Shown piece by piece: positions 44,306 through 52,859 of a stretch of DNA of 64,000 bases. Below the pieces are notes generated by a model that was not told where the DNA came from, did not search any database, and worked only from the letters and a program-made list of their open reading frames with translations. The DNA comes from Pseudomonas frederiksbergensis (GTDB lineage Bacteria; Pseudomonadota; Gammaproteobacteria; Pseudomonadales; Pseudomonadaceae). The stretch covers positions 372,001 to 436,000 of the forward strand of contig NZ_JQGJ02000005.1 of the NCBI RefSeq assembly GCF_000802155.2, written 5' to 3'. The translations under genes and the position numbers were made by a program. Numbering within the stretch: position 1 is the stretch's first letter; each line of letters starts with the position of its first letter.

Positions 44306-45033
44306 GTCATCAACTCTAGGCGGGCCTGGTCCAGGTACTCGCGACTGTCCTGAAGGTGCAGGCGCATCGCGGCACGCGCACACTCAGCGTCCTGATTGAA
44401 GATCGCCTGGTAAATCTGTTCGTGCTCGCTTTGCATGCGCTGTTCGTAGTGCTGCGGCTCATCGTGAAACAGCCGCGCGGAATCCAGTCGGCTGCGGGGG
44501 ATGATGACCTCCCCCAGGTTGAGCAGCGTGTCGGGGATGTAGTGATTGCCGGTCGCCTGGGCAATGCTCAAATGGAACTGGAAATCCAGTGCGGCCCGAT
44601 CATTGACGCTGACTGCAGGCAGGCCGAGCTGATCGAGCAGCACCCGCAACCCCGCCAACTGATCCGGGCTACATCGCTGGGCGGCGAGCCCGGCGGCTTC
44701 CACCTCAAGACCGATCCGAAACTCCATGATCGCCAGCGAGTCAGTGATGATGCCGAGGGTAGCCGGGTCGATGAAGGCCCCCAGCGACAGGGTGCTACCG
44801 CGCACAAACGTGCCGATGCCGTGGCGTGTCTCAACCATACCAGCGGCCTGTAGACGCGACATGGCCTCACGCACCACGGTTCTACTGATACCATGCTCGA
44901 GCATGAGGGCCGACTCGGTGGGCAACTGCTCACCGCCACGCAGCCGGCCCTCAAGAATGCGCTCTGACAGCAGCGTCTCAAGCCCCTGGGAGAGGCTAGC
45001 GCGCTTTTTCCCACCGGCCGCTGGCACGTTCAT
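44302..45033 (-). CDS. GntR-family regulator, FCD subfamily
   Basis: From ATG 45033, overlapping the cyclase stop (ATGA), 243 residues. The winged helix LSERILEGRLRGGEQLPTES, HGISRTVVREAMSRLQAAGM is at about 17-80, then an FCD domain including FRIGLEVEAAGLAAQRC and the histidine-rich SEHEQIYQAIFNQD. It is co-transcribed with the catabolic enzymes, so it is probably an autoregulated repressor of the cluster. Confidence 0.86.
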   Translation of the reverse strand: MNVPAAGGKKRASLSQGLETLLSERILEGRLRGGEQLPTESALMLEHGISRTVVREAMSRLQAAGMVETRHGIGTFVRGSTLSLGAFIDPATLGIITDSLAIMEFRIGLEVEAAGLAAQRCSPDQLAGLRVLLDQLGLPAVSVNDRAALDFQFHLSIAQATGNHYIPDTLLNLGEVIIPRSRLDSARLFHDEPQHYEQRMQSEHEQIYQAIFNQDAECARAAMRLHLQDSREYLDQARLELMT

Positions 45034-45815
45034 TCCTCGAAAATCGCTACGGCGCGGACGAAACCGGCCGAGGCGTGCCTGATCTTGTAGGGGAAACACG
45101 ACACCTGGAAACCATGGGCCGGCAGACATTCCAGGTTGGCCAGTTTTTCCATCTGGCCGTAGCCGATGTCGCGTCCGGCCTTGTGCCCTTCCCAGATGAT
45201 CGAGGCGTCGCCCGTGGCGGCGAAGCGTTCGCGGGTGTACTTGAACGGCGCGTCCCAGCTCCAGGCATCGGTGCCGACCACGCGCACGCCGCGTTCCAGC
45301 AAGTACAACGTGGCCTCACGGCCGATGCCGACCCCGGCGTCCAGATACCCTGGCTGGCCGAACAGCGCGCCGGCACGGGTGTTGACCAGGACAATGTCCA
45401 GCGGCCGTAGAACATGGCCAATACGCTCCAGCTCGGCTTGCACTTGTGCGGCGTTGACCACATGGCCATCCGGTAAATGACGAAAGTCCAGCTTCACGCC
45501 CGGTTGCAGGCACCAATCCAGCGGCAGCTCATCGATGCCGAAAGCCGGCTTGCCGCCGTCCGTCGTCGAGGCGTAATGCCAAGGGGCGTCCATGTGCGTA
45601 CCGCTGTGCGTGGTGATCTGCAGGCGCTCAGCCGCCCAGGACTCATCGCCAGGCAGTTGCGCCTTGGACAGGCCAGGAAACATCGCGGCCATTTCCGGCC
45701 AGCCTTGCTGATGGTCCATGTAGTCGATTTTCGGCAGCAATGGCGGCGGATCGGTGTAGGGATTGTTGTCCAGGGTGACGGACAGGTCCACGAGGCGGCG
45801 TTTAGTTGATTGCAT
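45030..45815 (-). CDS. cyclase-family metal hydrolase (KynB / isatin-hydrolase-like)
   Basis: 261 residues. The defining motif of the family, HSGTHMDAPWHY, is at about residue 70, supplying the two metal-binding histidines and the aspartate. Another metal-site segment is GTDAWSWD. The family comprises N-formylkynurenine hydrolase KynB, isatin hydrolase and dienelactone-type hydrolases, all of which open amides or lactones. In this cluster it probably hydrolyses a lactone or cyclic amide intermediate. It overlaps the epimerase end by 14 bp and the GntR start. Confidence 0.83.
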   Translation of the reverse strand: MQSTKRRLVDLSVTLDNNPYTDPPPLLPKIDYMDHQQGWPEMAAMFPGLSKAQLPGDESWAAERLQITTHSGTHMDAPWHYASTTDGGKPAFGIDELPLDWCLQPGVKLDFRHLPDGHVVNAAQVQAELERIGHVLRPLDIVLVNTRAGALFGQPGYLDAGVGIGREATLYLLERGVRVVGTDAWSWDAPFKYTRERFAATGDASIIWEGHKAGRDIGYGQMEKLANLECLPAHGFQVSCFPYKIRHASAGFVRAVAIFEE

Positions 45816-46809
45816 TTTCGCTCACTCCAAGCCCCACCCGCCCACGCACACGGCGCGCCGGGGCAGCAGCTTTCAAACTGTTTCGTATCAAGGCGGCAGC
45901 CGAGCCGTCATGGCGAAAGCCAAGGGCACGGGCCTGAGGGGTTTTCATTGCTGGGAAGCTGCCGAACAACGCTTGCAGTCCAGCGTCCGGTGCGAAACTG
46001 ATCAGCGCGCGACGTTCCTGGCCGAAAGCGGCGGCCAGGGCATCGATGACCTGGGCAATGGACAGGTGCAACAACGGCAGTTGCCAGACGCGTGATTCGC
46101 CGAGCTCGGCGGTCGGCAGTTCGGCGGCTCGCAACAGGTTATCGACGCAGCACCGCACCGACATCCACCACGCCTGTGCCTGCGGCGACACCGGGCAGCA
46201 ATACGGCTCGCCTTCGGCAAAGGCATGCAGCAGATCGCTCATGAACGCCGAGCGCAGCCCATTGGGTTCACGTGGACGGGCGACAATGCCGGGCAGGCGC
46301 ACGGCACGACCGTCCACCTCGCCCCGTCGGGCAAGGTCGTTGAGTGCCATTTCCACCATCGTCTTGTGCGTACCGTAGCTCAACTGCGGGCGCGGCGCCG
46401 CACGCTCATCCATGCGGGCCGGCAGATCGCCGCCGTATACCGCCACGCTGCTGGCGTACACCAGTACCGGCCGACCAGGCTGTTCGCGCAGTTGGTCGAG
46501 CAATTCCAGGCTTGCCAGCAGGTTGACCTGATAACCCAGTGAATAATGCTGCTCGGCTGCGCCACCCGGAATGCTGACCAAGTGAAAGACCACATCGATG
46601 CCATCAGCCAGCGCTCGGCGCAATAAAGCGGCGTCGGTCACACTGCCGCAATGCCGGCGCATGCGCTTGTCCTCAGCAAACCCCACCAACTCTTTATCCA
46701 ACAGGATCAACGCGCTGATCGACCGGCCTTGTAACTCGTTGGTTTCGAGCAATCGTTTCACCAGCGCCCGGCCAACAAAACCATTGGCCCCGGTAATCAT
46801 CACGCGCAT
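45802..46809 (-). CDS. NAD-dependent epimerase/dehydratase-family dehydrogenase (DenD-like)
   Basis: From ATG 46809 with GGAGG upstream, 335 residues of extended SDR. It has the Rossmann glycine motif MITGANGFVGRALVKRL, the catalytic SSVAVYGGDLPA, and YGTHKTMVEM (YxxxK). The sequence pattern is that of D-erythronate dehydrogenase and related NAD-dependent enzymes. It would oxidise a hydroxyl group, or epimerise, in a ring-fission product. Upstream it overlaps the FAH-family gene by 10 bp. Confidence 0.8.
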   Translation of the reverse strand: MRVMITGANGFVGRALVKRLLETNELQGRSISALILLDKELVGFAEDKRMRRHCGSVTDAALLRRALADGIDVVFHLVSIPGGAAEQHYSLGYQVNLLASLELLDQLREQPGRPVLVYASSVAVYGGDLPARMDERAAPRPQLSYGTHKTMVEMALNDLARRGEVDGRAVRLPGIVARPREPNGLRSAFMSDLLHAFAEGEPYCCPVSPQAQAWWMSVRCCVDNLLRAAELPTAELGESRVWQLPLLHLSIAQVIDALAAAFGQERRALISFAPDAGLQALFGSFPAMKTPQARALGFRHDGSAAALIRNSLKAAAPARRVRGRVGLGVSENAIN

Positions 46810-47792
46810 GGGAAGCCTCCGCGCACGATGCACTGGTCTATCGCCCCGAACACCGACTGACCTTGCAGATCGAGGACCTCCATGCGCACGCGGTCGCCAA
46901 AGCGCATGAAGGACGTCCGTGGCGCGCCGTGCTCGATCATCTCGACGGCACGACGTTCGGCAATGCAGGCAGCGCCCACAGTGGGGTCAGCATTGGAAAC
47001 CGTGCCGGAACCGATCACGCAGCCGGCCCTGAGGCGCCGGGTCAGTGCTGCATGGGCGATCAACTGATGAAAGCCGAAATGCATGGCACCGCCCTGGGCA
47101 TGACCGAACCACTGGCCGTTCCATTCAACCTTCAACGGCAAGTGCACACGCCCGTCGCGCCAGGCCTCACCCAACTCGTCGGGGGTGATTGCCACCGGGG
47201 CAAAACTTGACGAGGATTTGGCCTGGATAAACCCGAAGCCCGTCTTCATCTCTCGGGGGGCAAGTGCGCGCAAGCTGACGTCGTTGACTTGCACGATGAG
47301 CCGGATATGGCCGGCGGCCTCTTGCGCCGAGCAACCCATGGGAACCTCATCGACCACCACGGCGAATTCACCTTCGAAGTCGATGCCATGGGTTTCACTG
47401 GGCAGCACGATATCGTCGTGAGCCCCCAGAAAGTCATCGCCACAGCCCTGATACATCAGCGGCGTGTGTTCAACACCTTCGATCGGATCCAGCCCAAAAG
47501 CCTTCTGCATCCGCTCGCCATGACTGAGAAAAGACGAGGCGTCCAGCCACTGCCAGGCACGTGGCAAGGGTGCGGCGGCTTGTTGCGGATCAAAGGCAAA
47601 GGCCCCGGCCAGCGAGCCTTCGTTCAGGGCGTCATAGCGAGCGCGCAAAGCGGCTTCAACGCTCGGCCAATGCTCGATGGCCTCCTGCAGTGTCCCGGCG
47701 ATGTCACTGGCCTCCACCGCCCAGGCCAGGTCGCGCGACACCACCAGTAGGCGACCGTCACGGCTGTGATCTTTCAGGGTGCTGAGCTTCAT
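46800..47792 (-). CDS. fumarylacetoacetate hydrolase (FAH) family protein
   Basis: 330 residues. The FAH core metal site is GIDFEGEFAVVVDEVPMGCS (Glu ligands), preceded by PLMYQGCGDDFLGAHDDIVL, and followed by SSSFAPVAITPDELGEAW and GSGTVSNADPTVG. FAH members hydrolyse C-C bonds in beta-diketo acids or hydrate/decarboxylate dienoates, the step after extradiol cleavage. Its ATG overlaps the cupin stop (ATGA). The VOC gene at 61440 is the possible supplier of the ring-cleavage product. Confidence 0.85.
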   Translation of the reverse strand: MKLSTLKDHSRDGRLLVVSRDLAWAVEASDIAGTLQEAIEHWPSVEAALRARYDALNEGSLAGAFAFDPQQAAAPLPRAWQWLDASSFLSHGERMQKAFGLDPIEGVEHTPLMYQGCGDDFLGAHDDIVLPSETHGIDFEGEFAVVVDEVPMGCSAQEAAGHIRLIVQVNDVSLRALAPREMKTGFGFIQAKSSSSFAPVAITPDELGEAWRDGRVHLPLKVEWNGQWFGHAQGGAMHFGFHQLIAHAALTRRLRAGCVIGSGTVSNADPTVGAACIAERRAVEMIEHGAPRTSFMRFGDRVRMEVLDLQGQSVFGAIDQCIVRGGFPCA

Positions 47793-48415
47793 GCCAGTTC
47801 TCCTTGCAGCTCGGGGGCGAAGCGACCATCGAGCAGCACAAACAGCATGCGCGCCATCTGCTCGGTGCGATTGCTCCAGGCGTGGTTGGTGCCGCGCTGC
47901 ACGACGATGTCACCGCGCTTGAGATGCACTTCCTCGCCATCGAGCACCAGCCACACCTCGCCCTCCGTGACAACGCCGTAATCAAGCGTTTCGGTGCGGT
48001 GCATCAGCTTGTGTTTGGAACCCGCCTGTCCCGTGCCAGCATGGGCCTGACCAATTTCGGCGAATGCCGCCGCAGCATCCTCGGCGCTGACCTGGTTCTG
48101 CACGCTGTCGGGCGGAATATCCACCACCCGGATCACACTGCCCAATGGTGCGGGGCTCAGTTGAAGCGGCTTGTTGGTGGGGTCGTTGCCGTTATCCAGC
48201 ATGGCCGGGCTCGCGCCGCTGTTCCAAATCTCATGGAAGACCGTGCCGGGCACGGCCTTGAGCGGAAAGCTGTTGGGCGTTGGTCCGCTGAGCGCGACCA
48301 CCGCCAAGCCTTGGGCATCGTGCCCGGTGACCACGCGTTTGAAACCAGGAAGCTGTTGCATGTTCGAGTCCTCAATCAGTTGGCGAAACGCGCCAGCGGG
48401 TAACGATGAATCCAT
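47789..48415 (-). CDS. cupin-domain protein
   Basis: 208 residues from ATG 48415; ATG 48361, which has a better GAGGA site, would give 190. The C-terminal half is a cupin_2 domain: HRTETLDYGVVTEGEVWLVL, DGEEVHLKRGDIVVQRGTNH and AWSN. The metal-ligand pattern is H-x..E..H. The N-terminal half is shorter and has a degenerate beta-barrel. It might be a small dioxygenase, isomerase or sensor. Placed between the reductase and FAH genes in the operon. Confidence 0.78.
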   Translation of the reverse strand: MDSSLPAGAFRQLIEDSNMQQLPGFKRVVTGHDAQGLAVVALSGPTPNSFPLKAVPGTVFHEIWNSGASPAMLDNGNDPTNKPLQLSPAPLGSVIRVVDIPPDSVQNQVSAEDAAAAFAEIGQAHAGTGQAGSKHKLMHRTETLDYGVVTEGEVWLVLDGEEVHLKRGDIVVQRGTNHAWSNRTEQMARMLFVLLDGRFAPELQGELA

Positions 48416-48424
48416 GTAAAAACC

Positions 48425-49378
48425 TTAAAGATCCAGCACCAGCCGCGCGCTCTTCGCACGGGAGCAGCAAGGCGTGAACTGGTCGTTGCGGGCCCGCTCG
48501 GCATCGGTCAGGAACATGTCACGATGGTCCGGCTCGCCCTCCAGTACGCGCGTGAGGCAGGTACCACAGATGCCCTGTTCGCAAGACAACGGGATGTCGA
48601 TGCCGGCCTCCAGCAACACCTGGGCAACGCTGAGCGTGGCCGGCACTTGGAAACACTGTCCGGTGCTAGCCAGTTGCACCTCGAAACCGCCCGCCTCGCT
48701 GACCGGCGCAGCGGCGGCGGTAAAGTACTCGCGGTGCAGTTGCGCCTCGGCCCAGCCCTGCGCGCGCGCCGTGCCGAGCACATGCTCCATGAAGCCGTTG
48801 GGGCCACAGACGTACAGGTGACGATCACTGGCCTGCACGGACAGAACCCGAGCACTGTCGAGGCGCTGGGCATCCTCGCCGTCGTCCACATGAACGTGCA
48901 CGCAATTGGCAAACGCCGAATGGCGGATGTACTCGATAAAGGCCATGCGCCCGGCCGAGCGACCGCAATAGTGCAGCTCGAAAGGCGCGCCGATCCGCGC
49001 AAGGCGTTCGGCCATGCAGAGGATCGGCGTGATGCCGATGCCGCCCGCGAACAGCACGCTGTACCCTGCCCCATGTTCCAGAGGGAACAGGTTGCATGGC
49101 TCGCTGATGCGCAGGCGACTACCTTCATGCACCTGCTCGTGCATGGCCTGCGAACCGCCGCGAGACGCCGGGTCGAGTAACACGCCCAACAGGTAGCGGT
49201 GGCGTTCTTCGGGGTGATTGCACAGCGAGTACTGGCGCACCAGGCCATTGGGCAGATACACGTCGATATGCGAGCCGGCGCTGAAGGCAGGCAGCATGGA
49301 ATCGTCGACCGGGGCCAGTTCGAAACTGTAGATGCCTTCGGCTTCGCGACGCTTGCGGGTGACGACGACTTCAATCAT
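48425..49378 (-). CDS. vanillate-demethylase-type (VanB) oxygenase reductase
   Basis: From ATG 49378 (a GTG lies one codon before), 317 residues. Domain order is FMN-binding [22 protein letters not shown]-binding [16 protein letters not shown] and [10 protein letters not shown], and a C-terminal plant-type [2Fe-2S] ferredoxin CEQGICGTC with later C. That is the phthalate dioxygenase reductase / VanB layout. It carries electrons from NAD(P)H to the Rieske oxygenases. The start touches the stop of the upstream oxygenase (TGATG). Confidence 0.9.
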   Translation of the reverse strand: MIEVVVTRKRREAEGIYSFELAPVDDSMLPAFSAGSHIDVYLPNGLVRQYSLCNHPEERHRYLLGVLLDPASRGGSQAMHEQVHEGSRLRISEPCNLFPLEHGAGYSVLFAGGIGITPILCMAERLARIGAPFELHYCGRSAGRMAFIEYIRHSAFANCVHVHVDDGEDAQRLDSARVLSVQASDRHLYVCGPNGFMEHVLGTARAQGWAEAQLHREYFTAAAAPVSEAGGFEVQLASTGQCFQVPATLSVAQVLLEAGIDIPLSCEQGICGTCLTRVLEGEPDHRDMFLTDAERARNDQFTPCCSRAKSARLVLDL

Positions 49379-50421
49379 CACTTGGCACCCGCAGGCTGCT
49401 CGGCAGCAATCATCCGATCGAGTACACGCCGCGCGCGGATGGCGCCTGCATCACCGATCAGCAGGACCGGTTTCAAGTCCCAGAACGAAGCATCGCCCAT
49501 CATGCGCTGCTGGGCCTCGAGCATTGGCAAGTCTTCATCGGTAAAGGGCCGGTTGATCGCGGCCGCTTGTTCGTCAGCGAATCGCTCGGCGAATTCGCCC
49601 ATTGCCTTGGGAAAACAGACTGAGAACCAATAGTGAGTCGTGGTCTCGGTCTCCGGGGTGAAGAGGTGCGGAATCGGTGTGGAAACGCCCTTATCCCTGG
49701 GGAGACCGGTCGCCACTGCGCCGGAAAACAGCAACATGTTCGCAGGCGCATCCCAACGCACATCGATCCAACGGTCCACTGGTGTGCCCTGAGGAATGTT
49801 CCAGGCGGTGTAGAGGAACTCCGGCATGATTTCCGCAACCGTCTGGCGATTGGACCAAACGGTGTTGCCCTCCTCTTGCACGCTGGTCAATGCACCCTTG
49901 ACGCCATCGCCACCCAACGTAGACGGATGCAAGAACTCGATATGACTCAGGTCCATGATGTTGTCGGTTTCCAGCACGTAGTTGGCTTTCGCGTGCAGGT
50001 AGCGTTTGCCGACATACCAATGGTCTTCATCCATGCAATTGAAATCCGGAATCAGCGTCGCATCGGCCAAGTGTGGATCACCCATCCAGATCCACAGCAG
50101 GCTGTAGCGTTCGACCAGCGGGTAGGCCTTGACCTTTGCCGCCTTGGGAATTGCACCATCGCCGTGGGGGTTATGCACACAGGCGCCACTGCCATCGAAT
50201 TCCAGGCCGTGGTACGGACAACGCACCGCATCGCCTTTGAGGATTCCCATGCCCAGGGGCGCGAAACGGTGAGGGCAGCGATCGGAAATGGCTTGGGCAC
50301 TACCTTGGGTATCGCGGAAAAACACCACGGGTTCATTGAGCAGGGTTCGTTGGAACAGCTCCCCGGCCTTGACCTCGGTGCCCCAGGCGGCTGCGTACCA
50401 GGTGTTGCGTAAAAAGCTCAT
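49378..50421 (-). CDS. Rieske-type oxygenase alpha subunit (VanA-like), second in the pair
   Basis: 347 residues. Rieske [2Fe-2S] ligands are in [11 protein letters not shown] and [10 protein letters not shown]. The mononuclear iron site is [18 protein letters not shown] (two His; Asp bridging). This subgroup (VanA, dicamba demethylase, caffeine N-demethylases) performs O- or N-demethylation or monohydroxylation. ATGA overlap with the preceding oxygenase suggests two successive attacks on one substrate. Confidence 0.88.
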   Translation of the reverse strand: MSFLRNTWYAAAWGTEVKAGELFQRTLLNEPVVFFRDTQGSAQAISDRCPHRFAPLGMGILKGDAVRCPYHGLEFDGSGACVHNPHGDGAIPKAAKVKAYPLVERYSLLWIWMGDPHLADATLIPDFNCMDEDHWYVGKRYLHAKANYVLETDNIMDLSHIEFLHPSTLGGDGVKGALTSVQEEGNTVWSNRQTVAEIMPEFLYTAWNIPQGTPVDRWIDVRWDAPANMLLFSGAVATGLPRDKGVSTPIPHLFTPETETTTHYWFSVCFPKAMGEFAERFADEQAAAINRPFTDEDLPMLEAQQRMMGDASFWDLKPVLLIGDAGAIRARRVLDRMIAAEQPAGAK

Positions 50422-51491
50422 CGCGATTCCTCTTTTTCAAAGCTTGATGACGGGCTGGCGTGCGTCGTCGCACGCTCGGTTTCAATCAGCCGACGCAGGA
50501 CACGTCGACAGCGCACGGCCCCTGCATCGACTGGCAACAGCACCGGGTTAAGGCCAAGCAGTTCAACCTCGCCAAGCTGGCGCTGTTGAGCCTCGACCAT
50601 GGGTTTGTCCTCACCGGCAAAAATACCGATCAACATGTCCTGGACGAAGGCATTCAACTGCGCATTGTCCTGCTCGAAACTGCGCGTGTTGGCGAAGAAA
50701 TAATGGGTGTTGGCCGCGTCCTGCGGCGTCATCAGATGCAGGTTCCAGGTCACGGGTCCCTCTTCCCTGGGGCGCCCTGGAGGCGTGGCGCCACTGCCCA
50801 GCAACATCAGACCGGGTGCGTGCCAGATGACTTCAGCCCAGACGTCTGCCCGGGTCGGGTCTTCAAGGTGAGCGCCGAACGCCGGCGGCGGCACATCGTC
50901 CGGCGCCCACCAACTGATGCGCACGCGATCGTTGGGCAATTCCTCGATGTCGGCGCGCGTGCGTGACAAGGCTCCGCCACCGAGCGTGTCCGGGTGCAGG
51001 AAATCAACGTGGCTCAGGTCCATGATGTTGTCGGACAGCAGTTCGTAGTGCGCGCGCGTCGGCAGATACCCATGCCCCTTGGCGTGGGTTGGCGCCTGGT
51101 CGAGGAAAGAGAAATCAGGAATCAAGGTGCCGCTGGCCAGGTGACGATCGCCTGGCCAGACCCAGATAGCCCCGTGGCGCTCAACCACCGCGAAGCCGCT
51201 AACACAGGCGGCCTTGGGGATGTTTCCTTCGCCATGGGGATTGTGCGTACATTGGCCGCTGCCATCGAAACGCAAGCCGTGGTACGGGCACTGAACGCTG
51301 TCACCGACAATCTTTCCCATGTGCAGCGGGGCAAAACGGTGCGGGCAACGATCAGCCAGCGCTTGGATCCGCCCCTGGCTGTCGCGAAAGAAGACCATGG
51401 GTTGTTCGACGATGGTCCTGCCAAGCATCGACCCTGGCGCCAGCTCGTCCGCCCACCCGGCGATGTACCAGGTGTTGAGCAAATAACTCAT
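50418..51491 (-). CDS. Rieske-type oxygenase alpha subunit (VanA-like), first in the pair
   Basis: 357 residues. Rieske ligands [14 protein letters not shown] and CPYHGLRFDG; iron site [20 protein letters not shown]. It is clearly a paralogue of the next oxygenase, with the same architecture but a different C-terminal substrate-binding half. Only one reductase is encoded with the pair. Its ATG follows the MFS gene by 39 bp. Confidence 0.88.
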   Translation of the reverse strand: MSYLLNTWYIAGWADELAPGSMLGRTIVEQPMVFFRDSQGRIQALADRCPHRFAPLHMGKIVGDSVQCPYHGLRFDGSGQCTHNPHGEGNIPKAACVSGFAVVERHGAIWVWPGDRHLASGTLIPDFSFLDQAPTHAKGHGYLPTRAHYELLSDNIMDLSHVDFLHPDTLGGGALSRTRADIEELPNDRVRISWWAPDDVPPPAFGAHLEDPTRADVWAEVIWHAPGLMLLGSGATPPGRPREEGPVTWNLHLMTPQDAANTHYFFANTRSFEQDNAQLNAFVQDMLIGIFAGEDKPMVEAQQRQLGEVELLGLNPVLLPVDAGAVRCRRVLRRLIETERATTHASPSSSFEKEESR

Positions 51492-51530
51492 GTTGCTCTC
51501 CTCTTGTTCTTGTTTTCTTGAGACGTGAGA

Positions 51531-52733
51531 TCAGCGATCAAGCTCTGCGGCTGCCGCAGCGGGAAAAGCCGACCCGCTGCCGCGCAACCGCATACAGGCC
51601 ACAGCCACCACAAACTGAACACCCGCAACGATTCCCAACGCGGCGGGCAAGGCGCTGCTCAACCCACCGGTGATCGCCAGCACCACCAGCGGGCTGGCGA
51701 ACTCACCGGCGAAGAACATCGCCGTGAAGCCGCCGGCGGCGCGGCCGCGCTGCTGGAAATCGACTTGGGCCATGATCCAGGTGAGCAGGGTCGGCATCAT
51801 CAGGCCAATACCCAGGCCGTTGATCAGTACGGCGATCACCACCCAGCCATGGCTGTCGGCCACCGCCAACAACCCGTCGCCCATACCAGCGGCGACGAAA
51901 GCCAGGAGCATCTGCCGGTGTGCCGGCACGCCACTGAACAGACGGAAACTCAACGCGCCAATCAATACACCGAGCTGATTGGCGCCCATGGTCAAGCCGA
52001 TCCGCTGCGACCCTTCGACATGCAGCAGGTTGAGCAAATAACCGACTTGTACCGGCACGATGAACAGGCTCAAGCCCGCCAGGAATGCCAGGACATACAA
52101 CGGCGCCAAGGTGCGCCAGGGAAATGCCCTGCTTATCGCCTTCTTCTCGATGACCGCATGCCCACGCGGCTCCCACAGCAACCAGGCCATCAGCGGCAGC
52201 AACACCAGCCCCAACCCATACAACGCAAACGGTGTACGCCAGCCGTGTTCGCCGAGCACTCCCCCGACGGCAATGAAAATCGCCGCCGACAAGGAGGTCG
52301 CCACCATTTGCAGGGCGAACATGCGTTCGCGCCGCGCGCCGCTGTAGTAGTCGCCCATCATCGTGGTGCAGCAGGTCATGATCGCTGCCTCGGCCAGGCC
52401 GATGCCGGCGCGACTGACTACGATCGCCTGCAACGAATCCAGCCAGAGCGGCAGCACGCCACAGATGGTGTAGAGGCACATCGCACCGATCAGCAACGGC
52501 TTGCGCCCGAGTCGGTCGGCGATGATTCCGGCGAAGGGTGCAAACAGGGCAATCATTAGCGCCGGTAGCGTCAGGGCGATGGGAACCAGCACCGCGACGC
52601 CCTGGGTGTCAGCGAAGTGTTCCTGCATTTGCGGCAGGACGGGGGCCAGCAGCACAGCCCCCAGGACCGGCAAGCAACTGCCGAGCAACAGCAACAAGGA
52701 CTGCGGCAACCGCGCCTGGCGTTCAACGTTCAT
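51531..52733 (-). CDS. MFS transporter
   Basis: From ATG 52733 with GGAGG upstream (a GTG lies one codon earlier), 400 residues with 12 predicted membrane segments. The MFS loop motif IIADRLGRKPLLIGA is between helices 2 and 3. It is of the drug/metabolite-exporter-like DHA/AAHS group and not clearly an importer or exporter. In this operon it probably carries the aromatic compound or a product. Confidence 0.85.
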   Translation of the reverse strand: MNVERQARLPQSLLLLLGSCLPVLGAVLLAPVLPQMQEHFADTQGVAVLVPIALTLPALMIALFAPFAGIIADRLGRKPLLIGAMCLYTICGVLPLWLDSLQAIVVSRAGIGLAEAAIMTCCTTMMGDYYSGARRERMFALQMVATSLSAAIFIAVGGVLGEHGWRTPFALYGLGLVLLPLMAWLLWEPRGHAVIEKKAISRAFPWRTLAPLYVLAFLAGLSLFIVPVQVGYLLNLLHVEGSQRIGLTMGANQLGVLIGALSFRLFSGVPAHRQMLLAFVAAGMGDGLLAVADSHGWVVIAVLINGLGIGLMMPTLLTWIMAQVDFQQRGRAAGGFTAMFFAGEFASPLVVLAITGGLSSALPAALGIVAGVQFVVAVACMRLRGSGSAFPAAAAAELDR

Positions 52734-52839
52734 CACGCACCTCCGGTGGTTGGGTCGCGCAGAACGCCACCCCGTAAGCGATCAGACCGGTTCGAAGCGC
52801 TAGCCAGAGATGCTGCTGGAATTGATACATGCGAGGCAT
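52723..52839 (-). CDS. possible 38-residue membrane peptide
   Basis: ATG 52839 follows a good AAAGGA site (spacing about 7), and the frame ends inside the MFS start, so translation would be coupled. The peptide contains one hydrophobic stretch (LALRTGLIAYGVAF). It may be a real small gene in the 20-bp-spaced operon or merely a leader ORF. Confidence 0.4.
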   Translation of the reverse strand: MPRMYQFQQHLWLALRTGLIAYGVAFCATQPPEVRDER

Positions 52840-52859
52840 GGGAACGTCCTTTCTTATTG

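Noticed and set aside
48425..51491. Simple vanillate demethylase operon (vanAB)
   Set aside because: Two oxygenases share one reductase and the operon contains ring-cleavage and other enzymes not needed for vanillate; there is no adjacent vanillin or protocatechuate gene.
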